64,000 nucleotides of DNA from Neurospora tetraspora (taxonomy: Eukaryota; Ascomycota; Sordariomycetes; Sordariales; Sordariaceae), in the NCBI RefSeq assembly GCF_033439725.1, contig NW_026944387.1, positions 1,054,001-1,118,000 on the forward strand. Reading direction: 5' to 3'. This document shows, piece after piece, positions 19,931 through 30,812 of the stretch. The notes beneath the pieces were generated by a model that was given only the letters and a program-made list of their open reading frames with translations, did no database searches and was not told the DNA's origin. The stretch's first letter is position 1, and each line of letters opens with the position of its first letter. A program made the position numbers and the translations under genes.

Positions 19931-21189
19931 TATGTGTGACCTTAAGGGAGACGGGAGTATGGCTGCCGTGGGGCTTGGGGGTGATGGTGGGTCAGTGACT
20001 TCGTGAGGATGGGTAGGTAGCTATGGTGAAGACGGGTTCATTCTTTTTCGGCTTTTCTTCAATTATGTAGCTGGTGCTAATCTTAGTTGTGATGTCGATG
20101 ATGATGACCTAATGTGATCATATGGTGTGTGTCTCCCTGGTACAAACCATGGAGGTATTGTCACAAAGCAAAACAAAAGGCAAGTTGAAACCGTCATGCT
20201 ACGTAGAGCGCTCGTTTTCAAGTCAGTGTACAGTTCTGGAATGCATGTTCATGGTATCTCACGAAGACATGAAGAAGGTTGCGAGACAAGAACGAATTCG
20301 ATACACTGGATGGACTCAACTTCTCTACAACCTCCGTGATATCATAGGTAGCCGAACATGCGAAAGACTTTTTCTTTCCTCATACGCGCGCGCCCCTGGA
20401 ACACATACCTACTTGAACCTCATGACAACTGACGCCTGGTTTCATGATTGCCATCTGCTGTCTTTTCTTCCCAGCCAGTACCACTGTTCTTTTGTTCCGC
20501 CATTTCCTCACTCTGCTTTTCATTGCCGGTATCTCCAACCTGATCCGGACCCCGAGTGTCCTCTCCCCGCTCCAGCTCAAGCTGGAAAAAAAAGGGAACA
20601 GCATTGTAAAACAGCAGACCACTTTCATAGCTAGGTCGCCTGCCTGTCCCCATCTAAGCCATCCTAACCCGCGCGTCAGCCGTGTCTTCCATGCTTGCCA
20701 TTCCCCCGTTTTATTTCAACCCAGTGTCGTGGGTCAATGGACGAGTACAGGTGCTTGACACTGTTTATACAAACACAGTTGGGTACGCGGTATTTGAGGC
20801 ATACACTTCCATTCTCATATGGAATGTCTGCAATTGGAGATGGGAAGGGTGGTGGTTCGTTCCACCGGCTTACTTGGTGACTGAGCATTTATGGGTATAT
20901 TTTTCATCGTGATCGAGGATTGGTGAGGAGGCTGGAGATATATCTTTGGATGTTTTTATTTGGTTTTTGGTATTTGTTCTTGGAAAGGGTACTTCATTGC
21001 CCATGAGCCATGGTGGGGGATCGATCCATCTCTTCATGGCTGCATCCTCCCCGTACCGGTATGATACATTCCCATTCTCATCCCCACTCCCATTTCTAGT
21101 TCACTAGGTCCCGTCCTCATTCCCCCTTTCCCGTTTCCTCTTCCCGCCCTTCCCCCCAATTTTTTCATCCTCCCCATCTCACTTCCCCC
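19931..21189. other. convergent intergenic region, 1.26 kb
   Basis: This lies between the 3' ends of the phosphoglycerate dehydrogenase gene (plus) and the small Cys-rich gene (minus). A 170-codon frame at 20122-20634 has no family feature and unlikely composition. Nothing else is seen. Confidence 0.4.
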
Positions 21190-21462
21190 CTATTTCCCCT
21201 CCCCCCCACCAGGCCCACCCGCCGCCGCATCATTAACAACCCAAGGCACGTACTTCTTCTCCTTCAGGTACGGATCGTCCTTGCGTCCATCGGGGTTCGG
21301 TTCCGCCGCCCTACTCTGGCAATCGTCGCACGTGTTGGTGACGCTGAAGAGGGACTGCTCGCCGCCGGCGCCGTAGCACTTGGTGCCGAAGTCCGGGCAG
21401 GGGTCGTAGCGGTAGAAACCCTTGTGCCCGCAGGCGTATAGGCAGAACCACTGTTGGCACAT
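21190..21462 (-). CDS. small Cys-rich protein, CGH/CxxC family, member 1
   Basis: This is a single-exon gene of 90 residues. I do not recognise a named family, but the layout is shared with two other genes in this window: Cys2, then a CGH motif at residues 11-13, Cys22, Cys29 and a Cys45-x2-Cys48 pair, which together could bind one or two zinc ions. After the pair comes AEPNPDGRKDDPYLKEKKY, matching the tail of the 218-residue member (PNPEARLDENDPYRKE). No signal peptide or membrane segment is visible. The end is Gly-rich. It lies convergent with phosphoglycerate dehydrogenase and borders a long gene-poor stretch. Function unknown; an intracellular zinc-binding protein is inference. Confidence 0.75.
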   Translation of the reverse strand: MCQQWFCLYACGHKGFYRYDPCPDFGTKCYGAGGEQSLFSVTNTCDDCQSRAAEPNPDGRKDDPYLKEKKYVPWVVNDAAAGGPGGGEGK

Positions 21463-24400
21463 TTTCTTTTTTTGGTAATTGGGGTGGTTGTGGTGTGTGG
21501 TGTGTGGTGTGGTGTGTTGAGATGGTTGGAAGCTGGGAGAGGGTTAGTTAGTTTGGTTTTGTGAGAATGGTTGTGAGGACTTCGGGAGGATTTCAGGGTT
21601 ATGTAGGGGATGTGTAAATAGTGATGTAGGAGGTTCGAGTCTGTGGTGGTAATGATGACGTGAGGGTGATGGATGGGACCTCTTTTCTGCACCATGTTTG
21701 TTCGTTGATCGAGCGGAGGATTTCGTTCCCTGGCACATTTGTTTCCACACCCCTTCAATGGGTCGAGACCCCAGGAACCCTCTCAAGTCCCCCTCCACAA
21801 TGTAGGCTTTTCGGGCCAAGTGGTCATGTTGCCCTCTGTGTCATGGGTGCAGAATGCGTTTGTCATGATTCAGGAGGCATTTGAGTGAGTGATATGAATG
21901 TGTGCTTCTTTCTCGGTCCAAACTCCATCATCAGTGCAGCAAGGGGATGAACCGGGCATTGAGAGAGTGTCTCCACAGTCAACTTGAGTGGAAGATGAAA
22001 TACACACTTACGAATAATATTGAGTTATGATAGGAGAAAGCACACGTGGGATAACCGCTGATTTCGGCAATGGTTCAACACTCGGATGTCTTGCTAGCAA
22101 GCCCAGCCGAGAGTCTCGTCGTACAGCCGTGAACAGACGTCGCCTTCTGGTTCTGATAAACCACTCAGGAGAGTACTGAAGCCAGGGTTGATATCTGAAA
22201 CGTAGATATTTTCGTCGTTGAATTCCGCAAAAGTCGAGTAAAGTGGCAATTATTGAGTTCAAGCGTGGAAACGGCGAATAGTGTGAAACCGTTCTCGTGT
22301 TGGCTTTGAGGTGATAGAGGCGATGGAGATGGAATGATAGTGCCAGCTGGATGAAAACACTCCGGTTGACCACTCGAGGAACAGACTGTCTGATAACAGC
22401 ACAAAGTGTTCGTCGGCGTCAATTACCCGTTCGGTCAAGGAGTTGTAGAAAGAGACATCGCTCTGCACGCAGTTGTAGGCTGTGGCAGTTTTGATGGTTT
22501 GCCTTTTCAGACAAGGTTGGGGATGGAGAAAGTGGAGAGGGGAGGAAGGGGAAGGATAGAATAAACAAGGTCTTGACTCGGACGGGGGTTTATTAAACGT
22601 TTATTGAGATGTGCAAGGGTAAAGCTGGTTTCTCGCTGTGGGAACACGAACGTCCTGTCGTGAGACACTGGATTCGGTCGTGAGGTTGGAGGTATTGACT
22701 TGACTGTCGAAAACACCGGCTTACAGGCAGGTGTATACGTCTCGGAGAGAGGCGTGACAGGGATAGATGGAAAAGTTGTCTGGCAGTTTCCGTTTCACAC
22801 TGCCGAGAAATGTGAACTTTCTTTTTCCTTTCTTCTTCTTGTTCGTGGAAGGGGATGTTTTCCTCGCCAAGGAAGCGAGGAGGCGGAAGGTGGAGTCTCG
22901 ACTCGCCCAGCCTTAACTGAGTTTAGAGAATATCAGATGTTTTTCATCCTGTGATACCGTATGTGTCGTCATCCAGACTGCTTCCTTCTGGGTTAAACGG
23001 CCAATGGTTTGAAGAAGTGGTCATTTTGTCAGAAATGAAGGCGTTCGGAAGCAGACCGTAATCGTTCCCGAAGGTGCCAAATGTGCATGAGGGCAGCAGC
23101 CGACACCAAAGTCTAACGTCTCGTTGATCATTCAATAGCTCATTGTCGGCATCGGGAAGGAGGTGCAAACCTGCAGAGCGGGGGCGAATCACCGAAGCAT
23201 GGAACCTCGCAGTGGACGAACAACCCGAACCGCAACCAAAGTCGGCGCAATATGGTTGTGTAGGATTGAGGTCCTTCAACCCTGATTTGGCGAGGAATAT
23301 AGTGGGTTACAATTAGTAATATGGGGAAGCCAGGGGTAACCAAACAAAGAATGGGGGACACGGAGGCTCTCAGAGACATCGACTTCGAAGTGTCTTGCCT
23401 AGACTATGTATTCTGGCTCCTAGACAATGTTCCAACCGGTTCGGATAGGGCCAAGATATCGCGGGACAAGTACGAGTCTCATGGACATCCTAGGCTCTAT
23501 TTTGTCTCGGACCCTTTTACTGTTGTCCCTGAACCGCAGTAGCCGTTGTATGCATGCACACAATGGCCCAACTCATGTAACATGGAGTAGTAGCACTTGC
23601 ATGTTTGGCATATTTAGCCACTAATCTTGTGAAGCTGTTGATCAACCAAGCTGAGAAATGAGACGGTGGGGGTGGTGTTTTGGGGGTTGTGGTTGTGGTC
23701 GATGTTGTTGCTGTCAGCTGCATGTGGCCGGCTGAGGCTCAAGGAGGGGAAGAAACAAAGGGTGCTGCGCATAGGACCCCGACTGTATGTGGCAAACATG
23801 GCTGAGGACAACCACCACAATCCAGATTTTCATGATCTTTGTGATGATGGCTGTGAACTCGGAAAGGAGAAAGCTATTCGTCAGGCGGCGTCGGCGGTGT
23901 AAGCGTGTTTCCTTAGCTACCTGAGGAACGTTTAACAAGGCAGCCAGTCAAGCCCTTCTTTAAGCGAAAGGTCATGAAAAGGCTCGGTGCTTCATCCTTG
24001 TGTAGTTCGAGATAACATCCAGTTTTATCTCGGCTCACATTTTCACAATGTGATGTCGTGCATGGCTTGTGTACTTGAAGGTTGGGGGGGTGGAATTGTG
24101 CGACGATTGTCGTCAGCTAACCGAACTCGAGCTGTAAGTAGTGTAGACCGAATAGCAAATCAGGTCGTGAATTCAAGGTTCGTTCGGGAGTTGCCGTTGC
24201 GGCACATCACCGAGCGAGAGTTGGTACTCTATAATCCTGGTGGGTGAGCAATGAAGTCAAGTCTGTTGGAAGTTGGGAAATTGAATGTCATTGTCATTGG
24301 CGCCAGGACTTTCGAACGTCTCTTAGAGGTTGGGCTTCCTTATCGATATGCACAGTGTAATGTGACGACATCCCGGTCTTGCCGCACTGGCACTCTGAAG

Positions 24401-25001
24401 AGAACGTTGGACCGCGTGGACGGTTGGTCCGTCCCCCTTTTCCCACGTTCAGGGGTAACAACAATACGACACTCAATCTCTGTTTGCATCATCTGAGGAG
24501 AAATGCCGGGTATCTGTGTAAGCCCGCCTCTGTGGACTCACCGAGTCGAACCGGCGAGACCTCCGCTGTGTTACCATTGGGGCATTCTGCAGGGTTCCAG
24601 CCCACCACTTGGTAACTGGTACCACTGCATCGGATTGGTTCCCTGCTCCCAAATCAAGATTCGAGACCGCACTGCCCTACAGAGACATGCGACAGTAGTG
24701 GTAGGGCCTGTCAAGGTTTCGGAATTGGATATGGTACACAGAAAGATTATCGACTGCCGGGATCCGAAACTGGTAGATGCTGGTTCAGGTTGTGCAACGC
24801 CATGTCTGATGAGAGCTTGGTTCACATGAGGGACTGTCGTCTAGGAAAAAAGTGGCATAAACTTGGCCGCTTCAGCCGTTGTGTGAGGAGATGTACGTGT
24901 ATCCTAAACTCCTCGGGTATATCAATCCGCCAGATTTTTGTGATAATGTTACAGATATGTTACACGATATATCATTGTGCTTGTGCTGCTTATTTGGGAC
25001 C
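21463..25001. other. gene-poor stretch of 3.5 kb
   Basis: No reading frame here has family features, sensible composition or a convincing exon structure. Base composition looks ordinary rather than strongly AT-rich, so it is not obviously an RIP-mutated repeat. A tRNA-like T-arm hairpin lies on the minus strand near 24540-24565 but no cloverleaf forms. It may contain long leaders, a non-coding RNA or an old relic. Confidence 0.35.
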
Positions 25002-26507
25002 TTAGGTCTTGGCCTGCTGAGCCAGCTGAGCCAGTCTTCTCTGGGCCATAGCCAAGGTAGCCTTGGGGATACGAAGGCGCTGGCCAGCAACGAGAACACC
25101 GGTCAACAAGGCAAGAGCACCAGCCTGGTGGGCAGCAGCTAGGGGAATGGGGACCATGTAGATGAGGGTGCTGATACCGAGAGCAACCTGCAAAGAGACG
25201 AGATGGAGAAGACCGGTGATTCCCTTGCGAGCAGCGGGGGGAAGTGCAGCCTTGACCTTGCCAGAGCGACTGTAGGCAACCAGGGCGCAGACAGCAGTGA
25301 AGGTGGTGATGGCCAGGATACGGTGGTCAAGCTGGACGAGCGAGGGGTTCTCGAGCATGTTGCGCCAGACCAAGTCGGAACCATCCTCGTGGCGGGAGTA
25401 GAACTTGTCCAAGAGCTCGGACTTGGGGGGAGCGAGGCCGTTGCCCATCATAGGGAACTCATTGTAAATGAGACCAGCGTCGAGACCAGCAACGAGAGCG
25501 CCGGAGAGAACAGTGGTGAAGATCAGAACAGTGAGGGCAGCGACGGAACCGCGGAGGACTCTAAGGGCAGGCGACTGGAGAGCAGTAAAGTTCTTGACAG
25601 CCTGCTCGGGGAACTTGATGGCCTTGTGAGTGCGGAGAATGCTGAGACCGGCAAGAAGCATCCAGGAGTAGCAGACGAAGGCGGTAGCAAGATGGGCAGC
25701 GAGACGGTACTGGCTGACACGGGGATGGGAGCCGGGAGCAAAGAGGTCATCCTTGAGACCGGACTTGACCATCCACCAACCAATGAAGCCCTGGAAGCCG
25801 ATGAGAGCCGAGATGCCAACAAGAGTGCAGGCCATACGAGGGGTGACGCGGCGACGAGCAATGAAGTAGATGGTCGGGAGGACGAAGGACATGCCGATGA
25901 AGCGGCCCCAGAGACGATGGGTCCACTCCATGAAGTAGATTTGCTTGAACTCGTGGAGGTTCATGGTCGAGTTGAGCATCTTGAACTCGGGAGAGGCGCG
26001 GTACTTTTCAAACTCGGACTCCCACTCCTCCTGGGAGCCAGGCCAGAGGGAACCAGTGACGGGTCTCCATTCGGTGATACTCAGGCTGTGGAACGTTAGT
26101 AGCTGGAAAAGGCATAGAGACATATCAAATGCTCGGGTCACGTACCCAGACTCGGTCAAGCGGGTCAGACCACCAAAGATGACGATACCAAAGACAGAAG
26201 CAGCACTGGCGAGGAGCCAGTAGGCGACAGATTTCGAGCTGGTTTCTGGGAAGCTGGACTTCTTCTCAGACTTGTCAGACGAGGCGGGCTTAGCAATATC
26301 GGTGGCGAGCTTGCTGAGGGGAGATTCTTGGACTTTCTGGGTAGCATAGTTCCGGGACTGGGTGTGACGAGCCTGGCTCACGAGCTTCAAGATGGTGGAA
26401 GCAGGAGACTGTTGGTGAGAGACCTTGAAAGCAGCTCTGGCGCAAAAGACGGATGGCCTGGACAGCTGGACAGCTGCCCGGCGCAACCCAAGCTGGAAGA
26501 AGGCCAT
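25002..26507 (-). CDS. cox-15: heme A synthase COX15
   Basis: This mitochondrial inner-membrane enzyme oxidises the C8 methyl of heme O to make heme A for cytochrome c oxidase. Coding exons 26507-26146 and 26085-25002 flank a 60-bp intron (26086-26145, GTACGT donor), giving 481 residues. The ATG at 26507 (MAFFQLGLRR) starts a basic, hydroxylated mitochondrial presequence of about 60 residues; the open frame upstream starts with a non-ATG codon. Family marks are FGGLTRLTESGLSITEWRPV (split by the intron), EFKQIYFMEWTHRLWGRFIG with a heme-ligand His, GFQGFIGWWMVKSGL, RLAAHLATAF, LDHRILAITT and PLAAAHQAGAL. About seven to eight hydrophobic spans are seen, the usual number. The intron has no in-frame stop, so the unspliced frame is open. 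Confidence 0.96.
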   Translation of the reverse strand: MAFFQLGLRRAAVQLSRPSVFCARAAFKVSHQQSPASTILKLVSQARHTQSRNYATQKVQESPLSKLATDIAKPASSDKSEKKSSFPETSSKSVAYWLLASAASVFGIVIFGGLTRLTESGYVTRAFDMSLCLFQLLTFHSLSITEWRPVTGSLWPGSQEEWESEFEKYRASPEFKMLNSTMNLHEFKQIYFMEWTHRLWGRFIGMSFVLPTIYFIARRRVTPRMACTLVGISALIGFQGFIGWWMVKSGLKDDLFAPGSHPRVSQYRLAAHLATAFVCYSWMLLAGLSILRTHKAIKFPEQAVKNFTALQSPALRVLRGSVAALTVLIFTTVLSGALVAGLDAGLIYNEFPMMGNGLAPPKSELLDKFYSRHEDGSDLVWRNMLENPSLVQLDHRILAITTFTAVCALVAYSRSGKVKAALPPAARKGITGLLHLVSLQVALGISTLIYMVPIPLAAAHQAGALALLTGVLVAGQRLRIPKATLAMAQRRLAQLAQQAKT

Positions 26508-27087
26508 GACGACCAAATTGAGCCGACAATGGCAGACCAAAAATGAGCTTGTCGTCGGATGGACTCACTCTTTCAAAAGTGAAGTCGATCTCCCGAAGTC
26601 CCGGTGGAGTGAACTTGATCAGGTACCGGCTGCTGGACGGGATGAACTGCGATGCCTGCCGGATGCGCGAACCAATCGATTACAAAGCAAAAATCAGCCC
26701 ACCTCTGCAATCGCACCACTTGGCCCAAGCTCCCTTTTTCACGTAATTACAGATTTGTGAGAGAGAAATGATAACTTACCGTAAGAGGTAATTATCGCGT
26801 AACCTTGGCGGCAGCAACAGCGTTCAACTGTGCAACGACAACTCGCACTTTCCTTCTTCAACTTCAACGTCTGTCTCACTGGCATGAAAACTCTGCACTT
26901 GCCAACTTGACTTTTTGGTTCCAACTAAGTGTCAAGTACGCAACCTATGAATCTTCTTCCTCAACATTACCAATTCTCATCACCTCGATCAGAATCAATA
27001 CCACGCTCCAACTGGAAGCACTATTTCAAACTTTGAACTCTATTATTCATGACCGTGCACTATCTTCAACCTTATTGTCCCCCAGTG
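26508..27087. other. intergenic: cox-15 promoter
   Basis: No gene is seen. It lies between the start of cox-15 and the stop of the CDF transporter gene, both on the minus strand. Confidence 0.4.
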
Positions 27088-28776
27088 TCACTGCCCGATT
27101 GACGCATTCGCCTCTCCCTGTTCCATGGCGGGTTTCCTGAACAAGAGGATGTCCTTGGGCGTCGGCTTTTCGTACAACGGTTTATGCTCTTCGTGAACAT
27201 TATGGGCGTGCTCATAGTCGACATGCACAAATGCTCTCTCGACCAACGCCAACCCTTCGAGTTTTCGCTGCAGCGTCTGCCCAACATCATGGGAAATCCT
27301 CAAGGGCGTGTCTTCGTCCATTACAATGTCCAGCTCGACATAGTAATGCTGACCAGCATGGTATGCCCGACACTGCCTTGTTGTTAGCCTCGAACGCCTT
27401 TACCGGGAAACACTCGGGATCTACTCACCGTGTCTACCTTGACGATCCTGTCGTCGTGTGTCATGGTCATGTAGATGAGCTTCGCAATGAACTCCTTGGG
27501 CGCTGACTTTCCAACCAGGAGCCAGACTTGCTCAAAGGCATTCGAAGCCCACGAAAAGAGAATCAGGAGGGCAATCAGGATGGCACCAATCGGATCAAGG
27601 TACCACACAAACTTGTCACCTACTATCGACATCACCAGCCCAAAAATGTTCACCACAATGTCGTTTCGATGGTCGACAAAGAAGACGTGAACTGTTGGGA
27701 ACCTCCGGTAGAAGAGGCAGTAGATCATCAAGCTGCCCTTGGCAAAAACTGTTATCATGTTAGTAACCCATTTCCTTTGGCTTTGGTGATTAGTACTAAC
27801 TGGCAACACCCACAAAGGTGAGCGGAATGATATGGAGACCCTCAGCTTCGTGCTCTCCTCCCGAACCCAAGTTACGCGCAGATTCGATCTATCAACTGTT
27901 AGCAGCTACAATGAACAGCCCCGGAACAAAAAAGACTTACGAGAAGCTGAATCGAGACAGTGGTCATCAGTGCGCAAAAGAGAATGATGCCCAACGTCTC
28001 AATCCTTTTTCGTCCCTACACTGGGTGAGCTTCTGATGTACTGTGAAGCTCATGCTGACACTTACTACTGGATATTTGTAGATGCTCGGCCGGGCCGCAA
28101 GCCTGGATGTGATCAGCATCACAAAGGACGATACCAGGTCCATAAACGCATCCGCCGCAGTCGCAAACAGCTAAAGACTCGTTAGCAACAGCAGCAATGT
28201 CCACGACGCAAAGAAACGTACCGAAAGCGATCCTGTCGATATAGCAGCATACATCTGGATGACAAAGAGACAAAAGTTGACAACGAACGATGCGTTCACC
28301 GCAAACTTGATCTTTGGCTTATACCGCGCATCTTCCTCCACTGTGTTACGCTCTTCATCTTCAGCCCCCAGGAACTGGTCGATCAGCTTGTTCTGCCGGC
28401 TGTAGTACTTCTTGAGCTGTCTCTTGTTTCCATCAGGATGCTCAACTTTCATCTGCTTGGTGCTGATGTTCTCTCGCCGATGACGTCCAAAGTTCATCGG
28501 ATCCGCCGGGTCGAAGCCAGATGTCGTGGTGTCCTGCCGAGTAGGGAGCGTCGATACCCCCTGGTCCTTGTCCGCCCCGAGAGCGTCACCAACCACCACG
28601 GCGTTGTCTTGGACAACATCAGACTCCCCAAGCGGCGAAGGGCCCGTCGCAGCCAGTGCGACTGGGGTACCTTGTGCAGCAGGAACTGTTATCGGGTGTT
28701 AGTCTCCTGATGACCAGCAAGCAAGTGTCAACCTACCTGGTGCCCGTTGAGGGCCCGAAGACTCGGTATCGACCAT
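27088..28776 (-). CDS. cation diffusion facilitator, Mn-type
   Basis: Seven coding exons on the minus strand (28776-28737, 28685-28222, 28170-28066, 28015-27941, 27888-27801, 27748-27429, 27372-27088), with introns of 50-56 bp, join in frame to 458 residues. The N-terminal 140 residues are hydrophilic; the membrane part starts at KFAVNASFVVNFCLFVIQMY. The metal site is seen as D175-A-F-M-D179 in the second span and D283-HRN-D287 in the fifth. DxxxD in both spans is the mark of the manganese branch of the CDF family rather than the zinc branch (HxxxD). The cytosolic tail holds the family phrase CRAYHAGQHYYVELDIVMDE. It probably moves Mn2+ out of the cytosol by proton antiport, into an organelle or out of the cell. 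The acceptor of intron 3 is GTAG rather than the nearer CAG, as required by frame. Confidence 0.93.
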
Positions 28777-30812
28777 TGAGAAAGCGGTCGGGGTTTTCGC
28801 AAACTTCAAAGAGGGCAACTGCAACCGGCCACTGATCTGGGAATGAATTGTTGAGAGCTTCAAACGCAGCGAACAGTCAAGCTATTATACAAGCTTCAAC
28901 AATACATCGGGTATGTAGGGCAACCACCCTCGTCGACAAATGCGACCACGCCATACCTTATCAGCAACCCTCTCACCTCCCTAAGGAGGCATATAGGGGT
29001 AGCTTCTAGGACCTAAGTCGTCACTCGTCACCCAACATTCAGCATGCTACCAACTTTTCAGCTTCGAGAACCTCCATCGGACCATCCTACCGTCCAGTTG
29101 CAACCCATGCATGCAGATGTGATAGGGGATCGAATCTTCGACACAGAGGGGGCGCTTGGCTGTTTATGGCTCGCCAATCTACAAAAGGAAGCCTGGGGGG
29201 CTGGGGTGGTGTTGAGATGAACATTCTCCCGTTGGCACAGACCTCCATATGTGTTTTCTAGACGTGCCAAGGCGACTTCCATGCATTTGGGGGTAGTTGA
29301 CCCTGAAGACGTCTTGATAACATCAGGGGTCAAAGCGGCCGTTAAAGTCTGGTACATAAACAGGCAAACCTTGGCTTTACGATGGGTATCGTTGTTCGGT
29401 TAGGACGGGAAGAAAAGAGCCGCAAATAAAGTGTTACACCATGTTGCGCGATCAACGGTCCGAGAACGCCAAGATGTCACAGAATGCACAACAACCACAA
29501 AAAGGTCAAGGGCAACAACCAACGAGGACATCTTCCATCCTTGAAGAGAGGCGCCTCTCTTTTTAAGCGACACCGCGGATCTTTATTCCCTTCAGCAATA
29601 TGTTTCTCGATGCTACACCAGCCCCGTCGTTTGTTTAAACTTTCACTTCCCCGCGTTTGAAGTACTGCCGTTAAGATCCCTGTAATAGGGACAACCCACC
29701 CTTGCTCAATGTCGACATTACCTCGAAGTCGAGGGAAAGCACTGGGATGTCCGCAACCGCAAGGTCACCATCGGCAGATCTCGCCCAGGATATCTGCCAC
29801 ACCAGCCAGGTGGGTCTGTTTCACCCACGGTCTATTGTTGTCGATGCCTTGAAACCCCTTCCCATTGCCCAAAGTAGGAAATGGCCACAGGGTCTACAAG
29901 CGGACATACACATGTCAAAAGCAAGTCAGAGCTGACGCCAAGGGCATAGTACCTTATAGAAGCCAATATATGCTTCTATAAGGCTCTGGCTCACTTAACC
30001 ACAAGAAAGCTTATTCAGAGACTTTGAAGACTACCCCAGAGATCTCACGAGTTTCACCAAGATCACTTGAAGCTTGTTATGAAGCTCTCAAGATCATGCA
30101 AACACCAGTGACCGCTGAGATTGTCTGGAGGCTACAAGGGAGTCCGCCAATACTTGCCTCTCTTGACGCAGAATCACACTTGGCGGTTCACTGATAGTCG
30201 CTGAACACCAAGAAAGAATGGTCTCACGGATGTAAGAAACCGAAGATGTAGATCGTGATGAAGATGATACTCAACGTGCGGAGGTTTCTCCAAGTGGATC
30301 AAGTCTTGTTGTCAACAAGGTTTCCCCTTCCTACAGATCTCACCAGATCCTTGATCCGAGTCGTTGGCGATCCAAATTCGTCACCTGTCCTTGCACGACT
30401 CGCGGCAACTCCTGCCTGCCAGTACCCGTCTCAGCATGACCGTGAGAGAGTCATGCTATAAGACAGAATATTTTCCTAATCTTTGCCCAGAGCTTTTGGC
30501 CTGCTTGGTTCTTCCCATTGTGTAGTGGTGTTATTTTGTAGAGTTGACTGTCCTCAGGAGGACTTATACTGGCTGTGCCATTTCCATTCTCTCCTTCTCT
30601 CACTTGTTTTCTTTTCTACTCTTTTCCCCTTTTTCTTCCCTCCATTCCTACACACTGGAGTCCGTGGAGGTTACTATCCTTTTGTTTTCTTTCCTTTTTT
30701 GAGCACCCGCTGGGCGGAGTCGCATTCACTTCCGTTCTCTCACAGACTTGTTGTTTGTTTGTTTGTTTCTTTTTACTTTTAACCCAAGGCCTGGTGCCTA
30801 ATTCATATCAAA
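28777..30812. other. divergent intergenic region between CDF and ZIP transporter genes
   Basis: A 2.0-kb region carries the promoters of two metal-transporter genes transcribed away from each other. It contains a perfect 12-bp inverted repeat (29952-29983). The last 250 bp before the ZIP gene are strongly pyrimidine-rich, with a (GTTT)n run near 30755-30770. No convincing gene lies inside. Confidence 0.5.
29952..29983. repeat. perfect 12-bp inverted repeat with 8-nt loop
   Basis: CCTTATAGAAGC (29952-29963) and GCTTCTATAAGG (29972-29983) are exact inverse complements around CAATATAT. It could form a hairpin or be a dimeric protein-binding site between the CDF and ZIP genes. Confidence 0.9.

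Noticed and set aside
20122-20634. 170-codon open frame on the plus strand
   Set aside because: Composition is unlike neighbouring genes, there is no domain or splice support, and it lies in a convergent 3' region.
24540-24600. tRNA-like sequence on the minus strand (GGTTCGACTC box and a 7-bp T-arm-like hairpin)
   Set aside because: The anticodon stem and acceptor stem do not form, the loop has eight bases, and no T run follows; treated as chance or a remote relic.
29058-29357. 99-codon open frame on the minus strand
   Set aside because: It starts with ATG but has no recognisable features and lies inside the transporter promoter region.
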